In this document: piece by piece, positions 21,867 through 30,743 of the stretch
Numbering within the stretch: position 1 is the first letter of the stretch
Layout: each line of letters opens with the position of its first letter
DNA from: Nitrosomonas sp.
GTDB lineage: Bacteria; Pseudomonadota; Gammaproteobacteria; Burkholderiales; Nitrosomonadaceae
Direction of reading: 5' to 3'
NCBI GenBank assembly: GCA_031316255.1
Contig: JALDQW010000001.1
Span: forward strand, 496,001-560,000
Length of the DNA: 64,000 nt
Translations under genes and position numbers: made by a program
The notes under the pieces: generated by a model
What the model was told of the DNA's origin: nothing
What the model saw: only the letters and a program-made list of their open reading frames with translations
Databases searched by the model: none

Positions 21867-22423
21867 AACTTTTCCTGATGCGTTGATGTAATATGGGCCA
21901 GCATTTCGGTATCGCCGCCCAGTATTCTGATATTTCGTGAAATAACAGCGAATGCCTGAATCAAAACCAGAAAATAACCGAGTGGAAGCAGCGCCTTGAA
22001 CGCAAAACGATAGGGCAGTCCACCCGGATCGTTAGATACTTCCCGAACTTCATACGCATATGCAACAAAATCGTAAGAACTGTACACAATCAACGTGCAC
22101 ATCGGGATGACAAAAAACACTGTACCAAAAATATCGACGACAGCTTTCTTGCGCCTGGACATTTTTGCATAAAAAACATCAACACGGACATTGGCGTCTT
22201 CACGCATGGTATACGCAGCACCCAGCAAAAAAACCGCGGCAAAAAGATGCCACTCCATTTCCTGCATGGCCATCGAGCCCGACTCAAATAGATAGCGTGC
22301 GATAACGTCAACAAAAACGATTACAATCATGAGAATGCACAGCCAACCGGCCAGCCAGCCGAAAGCACCCGATATCCGGCCAATCACCCGCTCAAATTTC
22401 CGCAAGGCACCCATAACCCGCAA
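21863..22423 (-). CDS. dctQ: TRAP transporter small permease DctQ
   Basis: The 186-residue protein has four predicted membrane helices and the DctQ hallmarks: VDVIARYLFESGSMAMQEME near residues 40-58, then MREDANVRVDVFYAKMS. It forms the membrane unit with DctM, whose gene overlaps it by 4 bp. It starts 3 bp after the pmbA stop, suggesting co-transcription with pmbA. Confidence 0.92.
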   Translation of the reverse strand: MRVMGALRKFERVIGRISGAFGWLAGWLCILMIVIVFVDVIARYLFESGSMAMQEMEWHLFAAVFLLGAAYTMREDANVRVDVFYAKMSRRKKAVVDIFGTVFFVIPMCTLIVYSSYDFVAYAYEVREVSNDPGGLPYRFAFKALLPLGYFLVLIQAFAVISRNIRILGGDTEMLAHITSTHQEKL

Positions 22424-22426
22424 TAC

Positions 22427-23791
22427 TTATCCGCCCGCGATAGTCATATGGTCTATGAGAATCGAACCGCTTTGTTTTGAACCACGCACCACAATGTCGT
22501 TACCAATGGCTGTAATATCCGCAAACATTTCTTTGAGGTTGCCGGCAATAGTGATTTCTTCGACCGGATAACAGATTTCACCATTTTCCACCCAGTATCC
22601 GGATGCGCCACGTGAATAATCGCCTGTTACCGAATTAACGCCATGCCCCATCAATTCGGTGACCAGCAAGCCTTTATTCATTTTTTTAAGCATGGCGTCA
22701 AAATCCACAGGATTGCCATTATCTATAATCAGATTATGGACGCCACCGGCATTTCCTGTCGTCTGCATACCGAGTTTGCGCGCTGAATAGCTGCTCAGAA
22801 AATAACCCTTAACCACACCGCTTTCAACCACACTACGCTCAGCAGTCGCAACACCTTCATCATCAAATACGCTACTGGCCAGTCCTTTGGGTAAGTGTGG
22901 CAATTCACGAATATTAATATTTTCTGCAAAAATCCTTTGACCTGCGCTGTTCAACAGAAAAGAAGATTTGCGATAAAGGTTGCTGCCACTGACCGCCGCA
23001 GCAAAATGTCCGATCAGGCTGGAGGCTACCGGCGCTTCAAATATTACAGGTACTTCGCATGTTGCGATTTGGCGTGCGCCAAGACGTGCAACAGTACGCT
23101 CCCCGGCTTTCCTGCCGATGTATTCAACTGATTCGAGATCACCGCGATCCCGCGCCACGCTATACCAGTAATCGCGTTGCTTGCTTTCTTGTTGCTCCGC
23201 AATCGCCACACAGCTGATACTGTGCCGGGAATACGGATACCCTCCCATAAAACCGAGGCTGTTTGCATAAACGAAATGTGATTCATCAATCGATATACTC
23301 GCACCTTCGGAATTGGTGATCCGCTTGTCTACAGCAAAAGCCGCTTCTTCGCAATTACGTGCGAGCTCAATGGCTTCTTCCACAGTCAATTCCCACGGAT
23401 GGTACAAATCAAGATCAGGGAATGTTCGTGCCAGAAGCGCTTCATCTGCCAGTCCCGAACAATTGTCTTCCGCTGTATACCGCGCAATCGACAATGCCGC
23501 GGCAACCGTATCATGAATCGCCTGTGGCGAAAAATCCGACGTACTTGCATTTCCGCGTTTCTGGCCAATATAAACCGTTACTGACAAGCCCTTGTCGCGA
23601 TTATATTCAATTGTTTCCACCTCATTTTTGCGTACTGTTACGGTTTGACCAAATCCATCGGACACATGCGTCTCGCAGGCGCTGGCACCACCATTTTTAG
23701 CATGACTCAGAATATCGCGGGCAATTTGCTGAAGTTTGGAAACAGGGTATGAAAAATGGGTATGCATGTTCGATACGGATATCTCGTTCAT
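22427..23791 (-). CDS. pmbA: Metalloprotease PmbA (TldE)
   Basis: The 454-residue protein matches PmbA/TldE. The N-terminal domain contains VRKNEVETIEYNRDKGLSVT, and the C-terminal barrel contains ELMGHGVNSVTGDYSRGASG and NGEICYPVEEITIAGNLKEM. PmbA is the non-zinc partner of TldD; the heterodimer degrades peptides and matures microcin-like peptides in E. coli. No tldD lies in the window. It heads the pmbA-dctQ-dctM run, and darP lies about 1 kb upstream, divergent. Confidence 0.95.
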   Translation of the reverse strand: MNEISVSNMHTHFSYPVSKLQQIARDILSHAKNGGASACETHVSDGFGQTVTVRKNEVETIEYNRDKGLSVTVYIGQKRGNASTSDFSPQAIHDTVAAALSIARYTAEDNCSGLADEALLARTFPDLDLYHPWELTVEEAIELARNCEEAAFAVDKRITNSEGASISIDESHFVYANSLGFMGGYPYSRHSISCVAIAEQQESKQRDYWYSVARDRGDLESVEYIGRKAGERTVARLGARQIATCEVPVIFEAPVASSLIGHFAAAVSGSNLYRKSSFLLNSAGQRIFAENINIRELPHLPKGLASSVFDDEGVATAERSVVESGVVKGYFLSSYSARKLGMQTTGNAGGVHNLIIDNGNPVDFDAMLKKMNKGLLVTELMGHGVNSVTGDYSRGASGYWVENGEICYPVEEITIAGNLKEMFADITAIGNDIVVRGSKQSGSILIDHMTIAGG

Positions 23792-23993
23792 AGAATAATT
23801 AGTGTGTACAAAGTTCTGTTTGAAAAAACTGGCGTAAAATTTCTAAATTACCAAACATATAATGATAACAGCTTATCGATAACGCTTTGTATAGACAGGG
23901 TCGAATTAGCATCATTAAAGAATTGTATGGGATGCAAAATTATTCTGACCGGCACAACGGATCGCTTGCATCATCAGCGCATCAATTTCACAT

Positions 23994-24704
23994 CTAATAT
24001 TTTTTACTTTTGTAAAACTGAATGCGACGATAACATCGTGTTCCCGGATAACCGTCCTGATATACTCCGCCGCCGCACCCGAAGAATGCTTGCTGAGATA
24101 TTCCAAACCACAACAAATATTTGATGCCGTTCACTCTCCCTGGCTGTTTGGAAAAGTGATTTGCAGTCTGAGACCGTTCCCCAGCAGAGATCGAATCAAA
24201 TCGCTCTGTTAGCAACCATGTTGTCTTAAACACCAATGCATGGACATGCCTTGGATCGCCTTCAAGAATTCGGTCAAAATAGTAATCGGGGTGTGCCTTA
24301 TCCAGCAGGACTGCAGTCCATCCAATATGAGTTATCACATCATTTCGCATTTGATCATCAAAATTCAAATTTTTATACAGCACAGTATAGGTTTCATTAA
24401 TCGGTCTAAATTCATCTTGACTCAATAATGCGAATTTATCTCTTACTGTCAGCATTGCCAATTTAAGCTGAATCAGGCGCAGGTCGCTCGAAGAAGGCTT
24501 TTTTCCAGCCGCCTCGTCAAGCAACTCACCGGCAACAGTAAAATCTCCTTGTTGCATTGCAAGTTCAGCAGCTTCGGCCAATTTCTGTACATAGAAATCA
24601 TCTTCCAACCATGAATCTGTCACACGCGCACGATTGCTTACTTCCATCACCGCTGATAAAACGACTGCCACACCCCCATACCATTTTGTCACAGTGGCAA
24701 TCAA
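23994..24704 (-). pseudogene. Unrecognised TPR-like protein gene, probably frameshifted at its 3' end
   Basis: The first 165 residues look like real protein, with helical repeats such as LAEAAELAMQQGDFTVAGEL resembling tetratricopeptide units. After FDSISAG the frame becomes atypical (cysteine- and glycine-rich FFGCGGG). Other minus-strand frames nearby look more protein-like: one ends in LLGNGLRLQITFPNSQGE and a stop near 24128, and another (23915-24106) reads YLSKHSSGAAAEYIRTVIRE. A lost base near 24195-24210 is suspected. The nominal start is a TTG inside a hairpin; the ATG at 24647 (MEVSNRARV) is an alternative. No family is recognised. Confidence 0.45.
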
Positions 24705-24721
24705 CCCGACCTTATCGGGTT
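24703..24721. repeat. Inverted repeat (hairpin) at start of the broken gene
   Basis: AACCCGA at 24703-24709 pairs perfectly with TCGGGTT at 24715-24721 around a 5-nt loop. It overlaps the nominal TTG start of the gene at 23994-24704, arguing that translation begins downstream or that the gene is dead. Confidence 0.5.
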
Positions 24722-24857
24722 TCTACATGCTATGGCATATTGGTTCTCCACATGCCAAACATGTTTTTTTGCTGAAAATTCTTTCATTGCCGTACTGGTG
24801 AAACCTGTGTTGAAACGCTATGATGCAGATTAACATTTTTACCTGACACAAACAGCC

Positions 24858-25385
24858 ATGCAAAACGACTCAAATGAAGCGCAGGAATACGACAGCAAAC
24901 CGAGCAAAACACAACGCAAGAAGACCATGCATGATTTACAAAAAATGGGGGAGCAACTCGTCGAGCTTAACGATAAAGCACTTGAAGAATTGGAATTACC
25001 GGAAATGTTAATCGACGCTATTCGTGAAACACGGCTGATAACCAAATATGGCGCACGAAAACGTCAGATGCAGTTTATCGGTAAACTCATGAGGCAAATT
25101 GATAGTGTGCCCATTCAAGAGAAATTGGAGACCTGGCAACAAAGATCGTTAAACCAGAATGTCTTACTCCATCAAACTGAGCGCTGGCGTGAACGCATCT
25201 TAGCAGACACTGACGCGTTAACTGAATTTGCCAGAACATATCCTATTGCGGACATACAACACATTCGCGTTCTGGCACGAAATACCCTCAAAGAAAGAAA
25301 CGCAGATAAACCTTCTAAAAGTTACCGCATGCTATTTCAAGCACTACAAAAGGTATTACTGGAACAAACCAATGATGGGGACTAG
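24858..25385 (+). CDS. darP: Ribosome-associated protein DarP (DUF615, YjgA)
   Basis: The 175-residue protein matches the YjgA/DarP family: a basic start (KPSKTQRKKTMHDLQKMGEQ), the segment LELPEMLIDAIRETRLITKY and the late LARNTLKERNADKPSKSYRM. DarP helps assemble the 50S ribosomal subunit. Proximity to pmbA is conserved in many proteobacteria. It ends tail-to-tail with the next gene, the two stop codons overlapping within CTAG. Confidence 0.95.
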   Translation: MQNDSNEAQEYDSKPSKTQRKKTMHDLQKMGEQLVELNDKALEELELPEMLIDAIRETRLITKYGARKRQMQFIGKLMRQIDSVPIQEKLETWQQRSLNQNVLLHQTERWRERILADTDALTEFARTYPIADIQHIRVLARNTLKERNADKPSKSYRMLFQALQKVLLEQTNDGD

Positions 25386-25609
25386 ATTTCTCCCTTGAAT
25401 TTTGCTGCATCAAGGATTGACCAAAGATGAATAACACCGCCAACGATTGCCGGAATGATCAGTGCTGCAAAAAAGTAATTTGTACTGACAACGATAAAAA
25501 AAAGCAGCGCAGATAATGCCCGCCCTTGGACCAACTGACCTAATCCAGGAATAAGAAAACTGCATATTGCAGCAAGGACATTACCGCCTGAGCCTTGACT
25601 GGGCATCAT
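25382..25609 (-). CDS. Small two-helix membrane protein
   Basis: The 75-residue protein starts at ATG 25609, supported by AGAGGG 8 bp upstream; a longer reading to 25684 would run through the previous gene. It has the pattern ICSFLIPGLGQLVQGRALSA followed by a hydrophobic helix, similar to TM2-type or DUF5683-like small membrane proteins. The function is unknown. It follows the gene at 25611-26294 after 1 bp, so the two form an operon. Confidence 0.7.
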   Translation of the reverse strand: MMPSQGSGGNVLAAICSFLIPGLGQLVQGRALSALLFFIVVSTNYFFAALIIPAIVGGVIHLWSILDAAKFKGEI

Positions 25610-25610
25610 A

Positions 25611-26294
25611 CTAACCCTCTTTGGCTGAAAACTGATTGGAATAGGGATCCGATCTCGCATCTCTCGGATGTTTTTTATTTTCAAAATCTATTCCAATCAT
25701 ACCGCCTGCCATTTCTTTTTCGTTGACTGAATCTATTTCACCAAGCTTTCTTAACTGTAATGCCGTATCATGAATTAATGTGTCCAATTGCTTCAATTCA
25801 GCATCAGTCAGCGTCTTTTTTGTTTCTATTTCAATCCTGATTAATTGCAAACTATTTAAGAAATTGCCAACAATATCCAGTACAGTGCGCATGGTAGCTT
25901 TCAATACGGTCAATTTTGCTTGCTGTAATTGTATCGTTTGAGTTGATGCTACTGCATTCAGCCGGTTTTCACTGATTTGCCTTTCAATTTTGATTTGATT
26001 CAACGCAAGAAAAGCTGTAACCCAAACGACCGCCACAGCAAGTATGCGATTAAATATAACCTGCCACAGCACACCCCCTTCAGGAGATGCATAAAAACCA
26101 ACGACAATCAAAATTGTACATAGGAAAGCTAGAATAATTGTTGTGCGTTGTTGAGTTGCCTTAAGTGATAATAAAATAACGACGATATAGGCAACACCAT
26201 TCGCCACACCCAGAGGGATGCTTATGTCGATGAATAAAATCACTAATGCAACTATACAACAAACAAGATAGACTCTTTTGTCTATCATAACCAT
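25611..26294 (-). CDS. Membrane protein resembling a histidine kinase sensor without kinase domain
   Basis: The 227-residue protein has about four membrane helices (residues 8-105; IPLGVANGVAYIVVILLSL is a sequence type seen at the N-terminus of some sensor kinases). A coiled coil and a helical pair follow (KATMRTVLDIVGNFLNSLQL) that resemble a histidine kinase dimerisation region. No ATP-binding domain follows and no clear phospho-accepting histidine is seen. It may be a truncated or specialised sensor. It lies 123 bp after ctaB, on the same strand. Confidence 0.65.
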   Translation of the reverse strand: MVMIDKRVYLVCCIVALVILFIDISIPLGVANGVAYIVVILLSLKATQQRTTIILAFLCTILIVVGFYASPEGGVLWQVIFNRILAVAVVWVTAFLALNQIKIERQISENRLNAVASTQTIQLQQAKLTVLKATMRTVLDIVGNFLNSLQLIRIEIETKKTLTDAELKQLDTLIHDTALQLRKLGEIDSVNEKEMAGGMIGIDFENKKHPRDARSDPYSNQFSAKEG

Positions 26295-26417
26295 TCCTCT
26301 TGTTACATCACTACATTTTCCCCAATGTCAGCCACAAGATGTTCTAAGAAAAAGCTTTTCACTTGAAAAACCTATTACATATCAAGAATCTACACCACCA
26401 AAAATGCGCCATAGATT

Positions 26418-27311
26418 CTAGAAGTAAAAATAATGATCGAGCAATAATGCAACAAATAACAAGGCCAAATACAAAATCGAGTAACGGAAAGCTTTACGCG
26501 CCAGTTGATCACTGTAGTTTCGATATATTTCTATTGCGTAATACATGAACACTGCGTTTAAAATCCCTGCACTGACAATATAAATCATACCGCTCATTTG
26601 CGTGAGGTATGGAAAAACAGTGACAATACAAAGAATCACTGTATATAACAATACATGCAATTTTGTAAACTGATCGCCATGTGTTACCGGTAACATCGGC
26701 ATACCAATGGCTGCGTATTCATTTTTCCGATACAGCGCCAGCGCCCAGAAGTGTGGTGGCGTCCATGCGAAAATAATCAAGAATAACAGCAAGGCATCGG
26801 CCGTTACGTCCCCTGTTACCGCCGCCCATCCAAGTACGGGCGGCATCGCGCCTGATGCGCCACCGATAACAATATTCTGCGGCGTCAGCGGCTTTAATAT
26901 AATGGTGTAAATAATCGCATAACCGACAAAAGTACCCAGTGTTAACCACATAGTCAGTGGATTAACCCATTCATACAGCATAAACAATCCGAAGCCACCT
27001 ACAATGGTCAGGAAAAACAACGTTTCCGGAACACTCACCTTGCCTTGCGGTAAAGGACGGCCTTTTGTTCTTGCCATGACAGCATCCATCTTTTGCTCAA
27101 CCAGGCAATTTAATGCTGCTGCTGCACCTGCTACCAGCGCTATGCCCAAAGTACCAAAAAACAGTGCGTCAATAGGCACTGCACCTGGTACAGACAGGAA
27201 CATTCCAATAACTGCAGTGAACACAATCAGTGATACAACTCTGGGTTTTGTTAATCGGTAAAACTGATTTATGCGTGATGCTGTTTCATGCCAAACTGCA
27301 CTCGTTGCCAT
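26418..27311 (-). CDS. ctaB: Protoheme IX farnesyltransferase (heme O synthase)
   Basis: The 297-residue membrane protein matches CtaB/CyoE: the N-terminal [20 protein letters not shown], the prenyl-diphosphate site [20 protein letters not shown] (about residues 65-85) and the second motif around [20 protein letters not shown]. It adds a farnesyl group to heme B to make heme O, the precursor of heme A for the oxidase encoded upstream. No ctaA (heme A synthase) is seen in the window. Confidence 0.97.
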   Translation of the reverse strand: MATSAVWHETASRINQFYRLTKPRVVSLIVFTAVIGMFLSVPGAVPIDALFFGTLGIALVAGAAAALNCLVEQKMDAVMARTKGRPLPQGKVSVPETLFFLTIVGGFGLFMLYEWVNPLTMWLTLGTFVGYAIIYTIILKPLTPQNIVIGGASGAMPPVLGWAAVTGDVTADALLLFLIIFAWTPPHFWALALYRKNEYAAIGMPMLPVTHGDQFTKLHVLLYTVILCIVTVFPYLTQMSGMIYIVSAGILNAVFMYYAIEIYRNYSDQLARKAFRYSILYLALLFVALLLDHYFYF

Positions 27312-27397
27312 TCTATTTATCTCCTACATTCTCGGGGAATTGTATTCTCAATTCCTATGCTAAGTTATGTCATTATAATTTATGGTGTGAAAAAAAA

Positions 27398-27982
27398 TCA
27401 CATGTGTTCATCATGAGACACTTGTAGTAACCGCTTGATATCGTCACTCATTTTTCTGGGTTCAAGTTCCTCGGGAAAACGCATCATTAAATTTCCATAG
27501 GGATCGACAAGATAGATATGATTCCGTTGTCTTTCCTTAGTCGAAATCTGATCAAGCAGCTCACTCTCACGGGCGTTGACAATCAATGTACCGTCGTATT
27601 CATCCCATAATCTGTCTTCAACAGCCACATTGTCATCAACTAGCCATAACCGCTCAATCCGGTTCATCTCCCTGTTCTGCATCGTACGAACCTGGCGCAT
27701 ATAATACAATTTTGATTGACAAGCCTGGTCACAGTGTCCTGAGTCAATTGTCAACATCACCCATTTTCCGTGCAGATCCTTGACTCTAAATATGGTATTG
27801 TCTTTCTGTGAAACTCCGGATCCCGATAATTTTTGTAGATTAATCAGCTCGCCATAATTGAGACTTCCTGGCCGATACCCCATAAAAAAAAGTGTATATG
27901 AAATCACAACCGGTGAAAGCAGTAACACCCCAATCATGATCAGCTTAAGTCTGTTGGATTTCTTTGTTGCTTCTTTTGACAT
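27398..27982 (-). CDS. Sco-like thioredoxin-fold membrane protein of the oxidase cluster
   Basis: The 194-residue protein has one N-terminal membrane anchor (residues 13-32) and a periplasmic domain with a CxxxC motif (GHCDQACQSK, about residue 83), as in Sco copper chaperones. A later HIYLVDPYGNLMMRFP segment resembles the Sco C-terminal part. The overall match to SCO1/SenC is weak, so a role in copper or thiol handling for cytochrome oxidase assembly is inferred from motif and position between SURF1 and ctaB. Its start overlaps the SURF1 gene. Confidence 0.7.
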   Translation of the reverse strand: MSKEATKKSNRLKLIMIGVLLLSPVVISYTLFFMGYRPGSLNYGELINLQKLSGSGVSQKDNTIFRVKDLHGKWVMLTIDSGHCDQACQSKLYYMRQVRTMQNREMNRIERLWLVDDNVAVEDRLWDEYDGTLIVNARESELLDQISTKERQRNHIYLVDPYGNLMMRFPEELEPRKMSDDIKRLLQVSHDEHM

Positions 27983-28673
27983 TTAATACTAAAAAAATAA
28001 TTATTGTTGTTACAGCAAGCGAAAACCACTGAATTGCATAGCCTATATTTTTTGAGGCGCCTGAATCGGGTCTTTCCCAATCTCGTATAAGACCATCATC
28101 GGCATGATCTGTTTGCAATAGCATCATTGGTTGCAGATTAATCTTCGTCATTTGACGATAGCGTTCTAGATTAAAGTTATCCCAGACTTTTCCATTATCA
28201 ACTGAGCCTGATAACTCGAGTACTCTCAATTCTGGCGATACAACGATTCCCGTTATAATTTCTTCACCTAATTGTGTCTTTATTTCGGGCAAAACCGATC
28301 GATCGTAACCCGTCGCCACCCAGCCTCGATTAATAATGATATGCCAATCACTAGTGTTAATTTGTAACGGTGTCAGTACATGATAACCTGCACGACCTTT
28401 GTAGGTTTTATTATCCAGAAAAATTGTATACTCAGGCCGATATCTTCCTCGTACATCAACTTGCCGGTATTGGAAATCTTCTAACTTGACCGGGTTGCCT
28501 GGAACAGTAACTACGGGCTCATTCGACAGCTGATCAAGTTGCGCTTGCCGCGCATTTCTTTCATCAGCACGCGATAACTGCCACTTGCCTAATTCTATAA
28601 AAACCACGACCATGCTGATGGTAACAACCAAAGCCCATAACTTCGGCTTAAATCGATACCCCTTAACAATCAT
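27945..28673 (-). CDS. SURF1 family cytochrome oxidase assembly protein
   Basis: The protein matches SURF1: a first membrane helix followed by IELGKWQLSRADERNARQAQ, a central domain with FLDNKTYKGRAGYHVLTPLQ and IIINRGWVATGYDRSVLPEI, and a C-terminal helix after IGYAIQWFSLAVTTIIIFLV. SURF1 supports heme A insertion into subunit I. The ATG at 28673 (MIVKGYRFKPKLW) is chosen because family members start just before the first helix; an upstream TTG at 28721 would add 16 residues. The gene overlaps the next one by 38 bp. Confidence 0.9.
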   Translation of the reverse strand: MIVKGYRFKPKLWALVVTISMVVVFIELGKWQLSRADERNARQAQLDQLSNEPVVTVPGNPVKLEDFQYRQVDVRGRYRPEYTIFLDNKTYKGRAGYHVLTPLQINTSDWHIIINRGWVATGYDRSVLPEIKTQLGEEIITGIVVSPELRVLELSGSVDNGKVWDNFNLERYRQMTKINLQPMMLLQTDHADDGLIRDWERPDSGASKNIGYAIQWFSLAVTTIIIFLVLNVKRSNKEIQQT

Positions 28674-28830
28674 TACCTGCGGCCATTTATCCTGATCGTG
28701 ATCATTTGTACGTGCTTTCAATTACTAATGCAAACAATGGATTCCATACTTAAACATTTAATTATAAATAAGAATTATCTAGCATCAATGAAAAAGCAGG
28801 AATCCAATATTTAAGATCTGTTTTGTCTAT

Positions 28831-29685
28831 TTATAGCAAATAAACAAATATAAACAGGCCTAACCATACAACGTCAACAAAGTGCCAGTACCACGCTACA
28901 CCCTCAAATCCAAAGTGCCTGTCTGGAGTAAAATGTCCTGCAGCACAACGGAAATAGATCACGATCAGCATAATTGTACCCAACGTCACATGGAAGCCAT
29001 GAAAGCCGGTAAGCATAAAGAATGTTGAACCATATGCACCAGTATTCAGTTTCAGGTTCAAGTCATTGTATGCGTGCACATATTCATAGCCCTGTAAACC
29101 CAAGAACAAAACGCCAAGCGCGATGGTTGCCAACATCCATTTCTTCAATGCATCACGGCGGCCTTCTTTCAGCGCCCAATGCGCATAGGTAATTGTTACA
29201 CCCGAAGTTAACAGGATCAATGTATTGATCGCAGGCAAGCCCCATGGGCCCATTGCGGTGTACTCTTCAAACTCACCTGGACCTGTAGACGGCCAGCCAC
29301 CTTCATAAGCACCCCAGAAAGACTGCCCTAAAACATGACTCTCATCTGCCAACCATGGTATAGACAAAACACGCATATAATACAGCGCGCCAAAAAATGC
29401 TGCGAAAAACATGACTTCAGAAAGAATAAACCATGTCATTCCCCAGCGGAACGATTTATCGACATCTAAACCGTATTTACCACTCTCACTTTCCGCAGCT
29501 ACCGTACCAAACCACCGAAAGCACATATAAAACAAAATAGCAAAGCCTATGGCCAACATGCCATAGCCAAGCTCTATTTTATTCATTGTTAAAGCAGCAC
29601 CAAACCCTAAAAACAATAATGCCGTCGATCCGATAATCGGATACGCTGACGGGGTTGGTACATAATAACCGGATCCCTGACTCAT
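28831..29685 (-). CDS. ctaE: Cytochrome c oxidase subunit III
   Basis: The 284-residue protein has seven membrane helices and subunit III signatures: WGMTWFILSEVMFFAAFFGA, LILLTSGVTITYAHWALKEG, FFMLTGFHGFHVTLGTIMLI and the C-terminal WYWHFVDVVWLGLFIFVYLL. It is a core subunit of the aa3-type oxidase in the inner membrane. It is followed by a 109-bp gap before SURF1, in which no small gene is visible. Confidence 0.98.
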   Translation of the reverse strand: MSQGSGYYVPTPSAYPIIGSTALLFLGFGAALTMNKIELGYGMLAIGFAILFYMCFRWFGTVAAESESGKYGLDVDKSFRWGMTWFILSEVMFFAAFFGALYYMRVLSIPWLADESHVLGQSFWGAYEGGWPSTGPGEFEEYTAMGPWGLPAINTLILLTSGVTITYAHWALKEGRRDALKKWMLATIALGVLFLGLQGYEYVHAYNDLNLKLNTGAYGSTFFMLTGFHGFHVTLGTIMLIVIYFRCAAGHFTPDRHFGFEGVAWYWHFVDVVWLGLFIFVYLL

Positions 29686-29717
29686 TCTTACCCTCCTCTT
29701 ACTTATAAATTTTCATT

Positions 29718-29933
29718 CTAATCAACAATTGTATTAACCAGTAACAAAATACTGACTACAAAAATCATCGCGCCTATAAGTCCACCTATAATCAACTGCG
29801 ACGGTTTTAAATTTGCTGCATCGTTCTCAAGATCACTTTTATTTCGTATTCCCATAAACGCTGACATAACTGCCTTAGCTACCTGGATAGCTGTGGCAAT
29901 TTTCGATTTCTGTTCTTGCCTGTTCTCGCTCAT
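29718..29933 (-). CDS. DUF2970 small membrane protein
   Basis: The 71-residue protein has a charged N-terminus, the AVMSAFMGIRNKSDLENDAA stretch typical of DUF2970, and one C-terminal membrane helix (residues 49-68). DUF2970 proteins are repeatedly found between ctaG and ctaE in betaproteobacterial oxidase clusters, which suggests a part in oxidase assembly; no direct function is known. It starts 3 bp after the ctaG stop. Confidence 0.88.
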   Translation of the reverse strand: MSENRQEQKSKIATAIQVAKAVMSAFMGIRNKSDLENDAANLKPSQLIIGGLIGAMIFVVSILLLVNTIVD

Positions 29934-29936
29934 CCT

Positions 29937-30488
29937 TTATTTCTCACTAATAGCAGGTGTACCAACGGGTAACTCAAAAAAAGTGTACGAAATGGTAACC
30001 GTATGAAGTTCTTTGGGGAGGCTTGGTTCAATTACAAATTGCACCGGCATCTCTCTGACTTCTTTCGGCTTTAAAACCTGTTTTGTAAAACAGAAACATT
30101 CAAACTTCCGCAGATGTTTATCTAAAAACCTTGGACTATAACTCGGTATTGCCTGTCCGTTAATTTCACGATCCGAATTATTTTTTATTTCGTACATCAC
30201 TTCCACTGGCTCTCCAGGATGGATACGAACACTGCGTTGCAATGGCCTGAACTCCCAAGGCAGACCTCTTACATTGGAATCAAACTCAATGGTCACCCAG
30301 CGTTCTGTATCAACTTCCATATCCTTGACCAGCTTGTCCGGCTGCAGCAGATTGTTAATACCGGCAACTTCACAAAACTTTTCATAAAACGGCACCATCG
30401 CATAACCAAATACAAACATAACAACCGAGAAGATCAACAGCTTCTTCATCATTGTTAGATTTTCATGTAATTTTCTGCTAGTCGCCAT
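29937..30488 (-). CDS. ctaG: Cytochrome c oxidase assembly protein CtaG (Cox11)
   Basis: The 183-residue protein has one N-terminal membrane helix (LLIFSVVMFVFGYAMVPFYE) and a periplasmic copper-binding domain with the KFECFCFTKQVLKPKE motif (about residues 126-141), whose two cysteines bind copper. Cox11 inserts CuB into subunit I. It sits between the small assembly peptide and the DUF2970 gene, as is usual in this cluster. Confidence 0.96.
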   Translation of the reverse strand: MATSRKLHENLTMMKKLLIFSVVMFVFGYAMVPFYEKFCEVAGINNLLQPDKLVKDMEVDTERWVTIEFDSNVRGLPWEFRPLQRSVRIHPGEPVEVMYEIKNNSDREINGQAIPSYSPRFLDKHLRKFECFCFTKQVLKPKEVREMPVQFVIEPSLPKELHTVTISYTFFELPVGTPAISEK

Positions 30489-30617
30489 CCTAATTATTAC
30501 CGTAATCCAATTACTGCCACAACCGAAATCAACAGACTCAAAGTATTCGCACTGTAATCACTGCAATGATAAGTTATTTGTTTTATTGTTTTCATCACAT
30601 TCTTATACTGTCGTCTT

Positions 30618-30725
30618 TTATACATCTTTAAAAAAGAAAACACCGATATAGAGTGCAACTACCGTAATTAACAGAAGCATTGCTGTTCTTAGTTTCTTAC
30701 GTTTTAAATCTGTTTCATCTGACAT
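30618..30725 (-). CDS. Small cytochrome oxidase assembly peptide (35 aa)
   Basis: This 35-residue frame starts at ATG 30725 and reads MSDETDLKRKKLRTAMLLL and then one hydrophobic helix ending in FFFKDV. Charged basic residues followed by one membrane helix, in this position between ctaD and ctaG, match the small peptides annotated as cytochrome oxidase small assembly proteins in betaproteobacteria. The name rests on position and shape, not on proven function. Confidence 0.75.
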   Translation of the reverse strand: MSDETDLKRKKLRTAMLLLITVVALYIGVFFFKDV

Positions 30726-30743
30726 ACGTTCCTCATCGGACCA

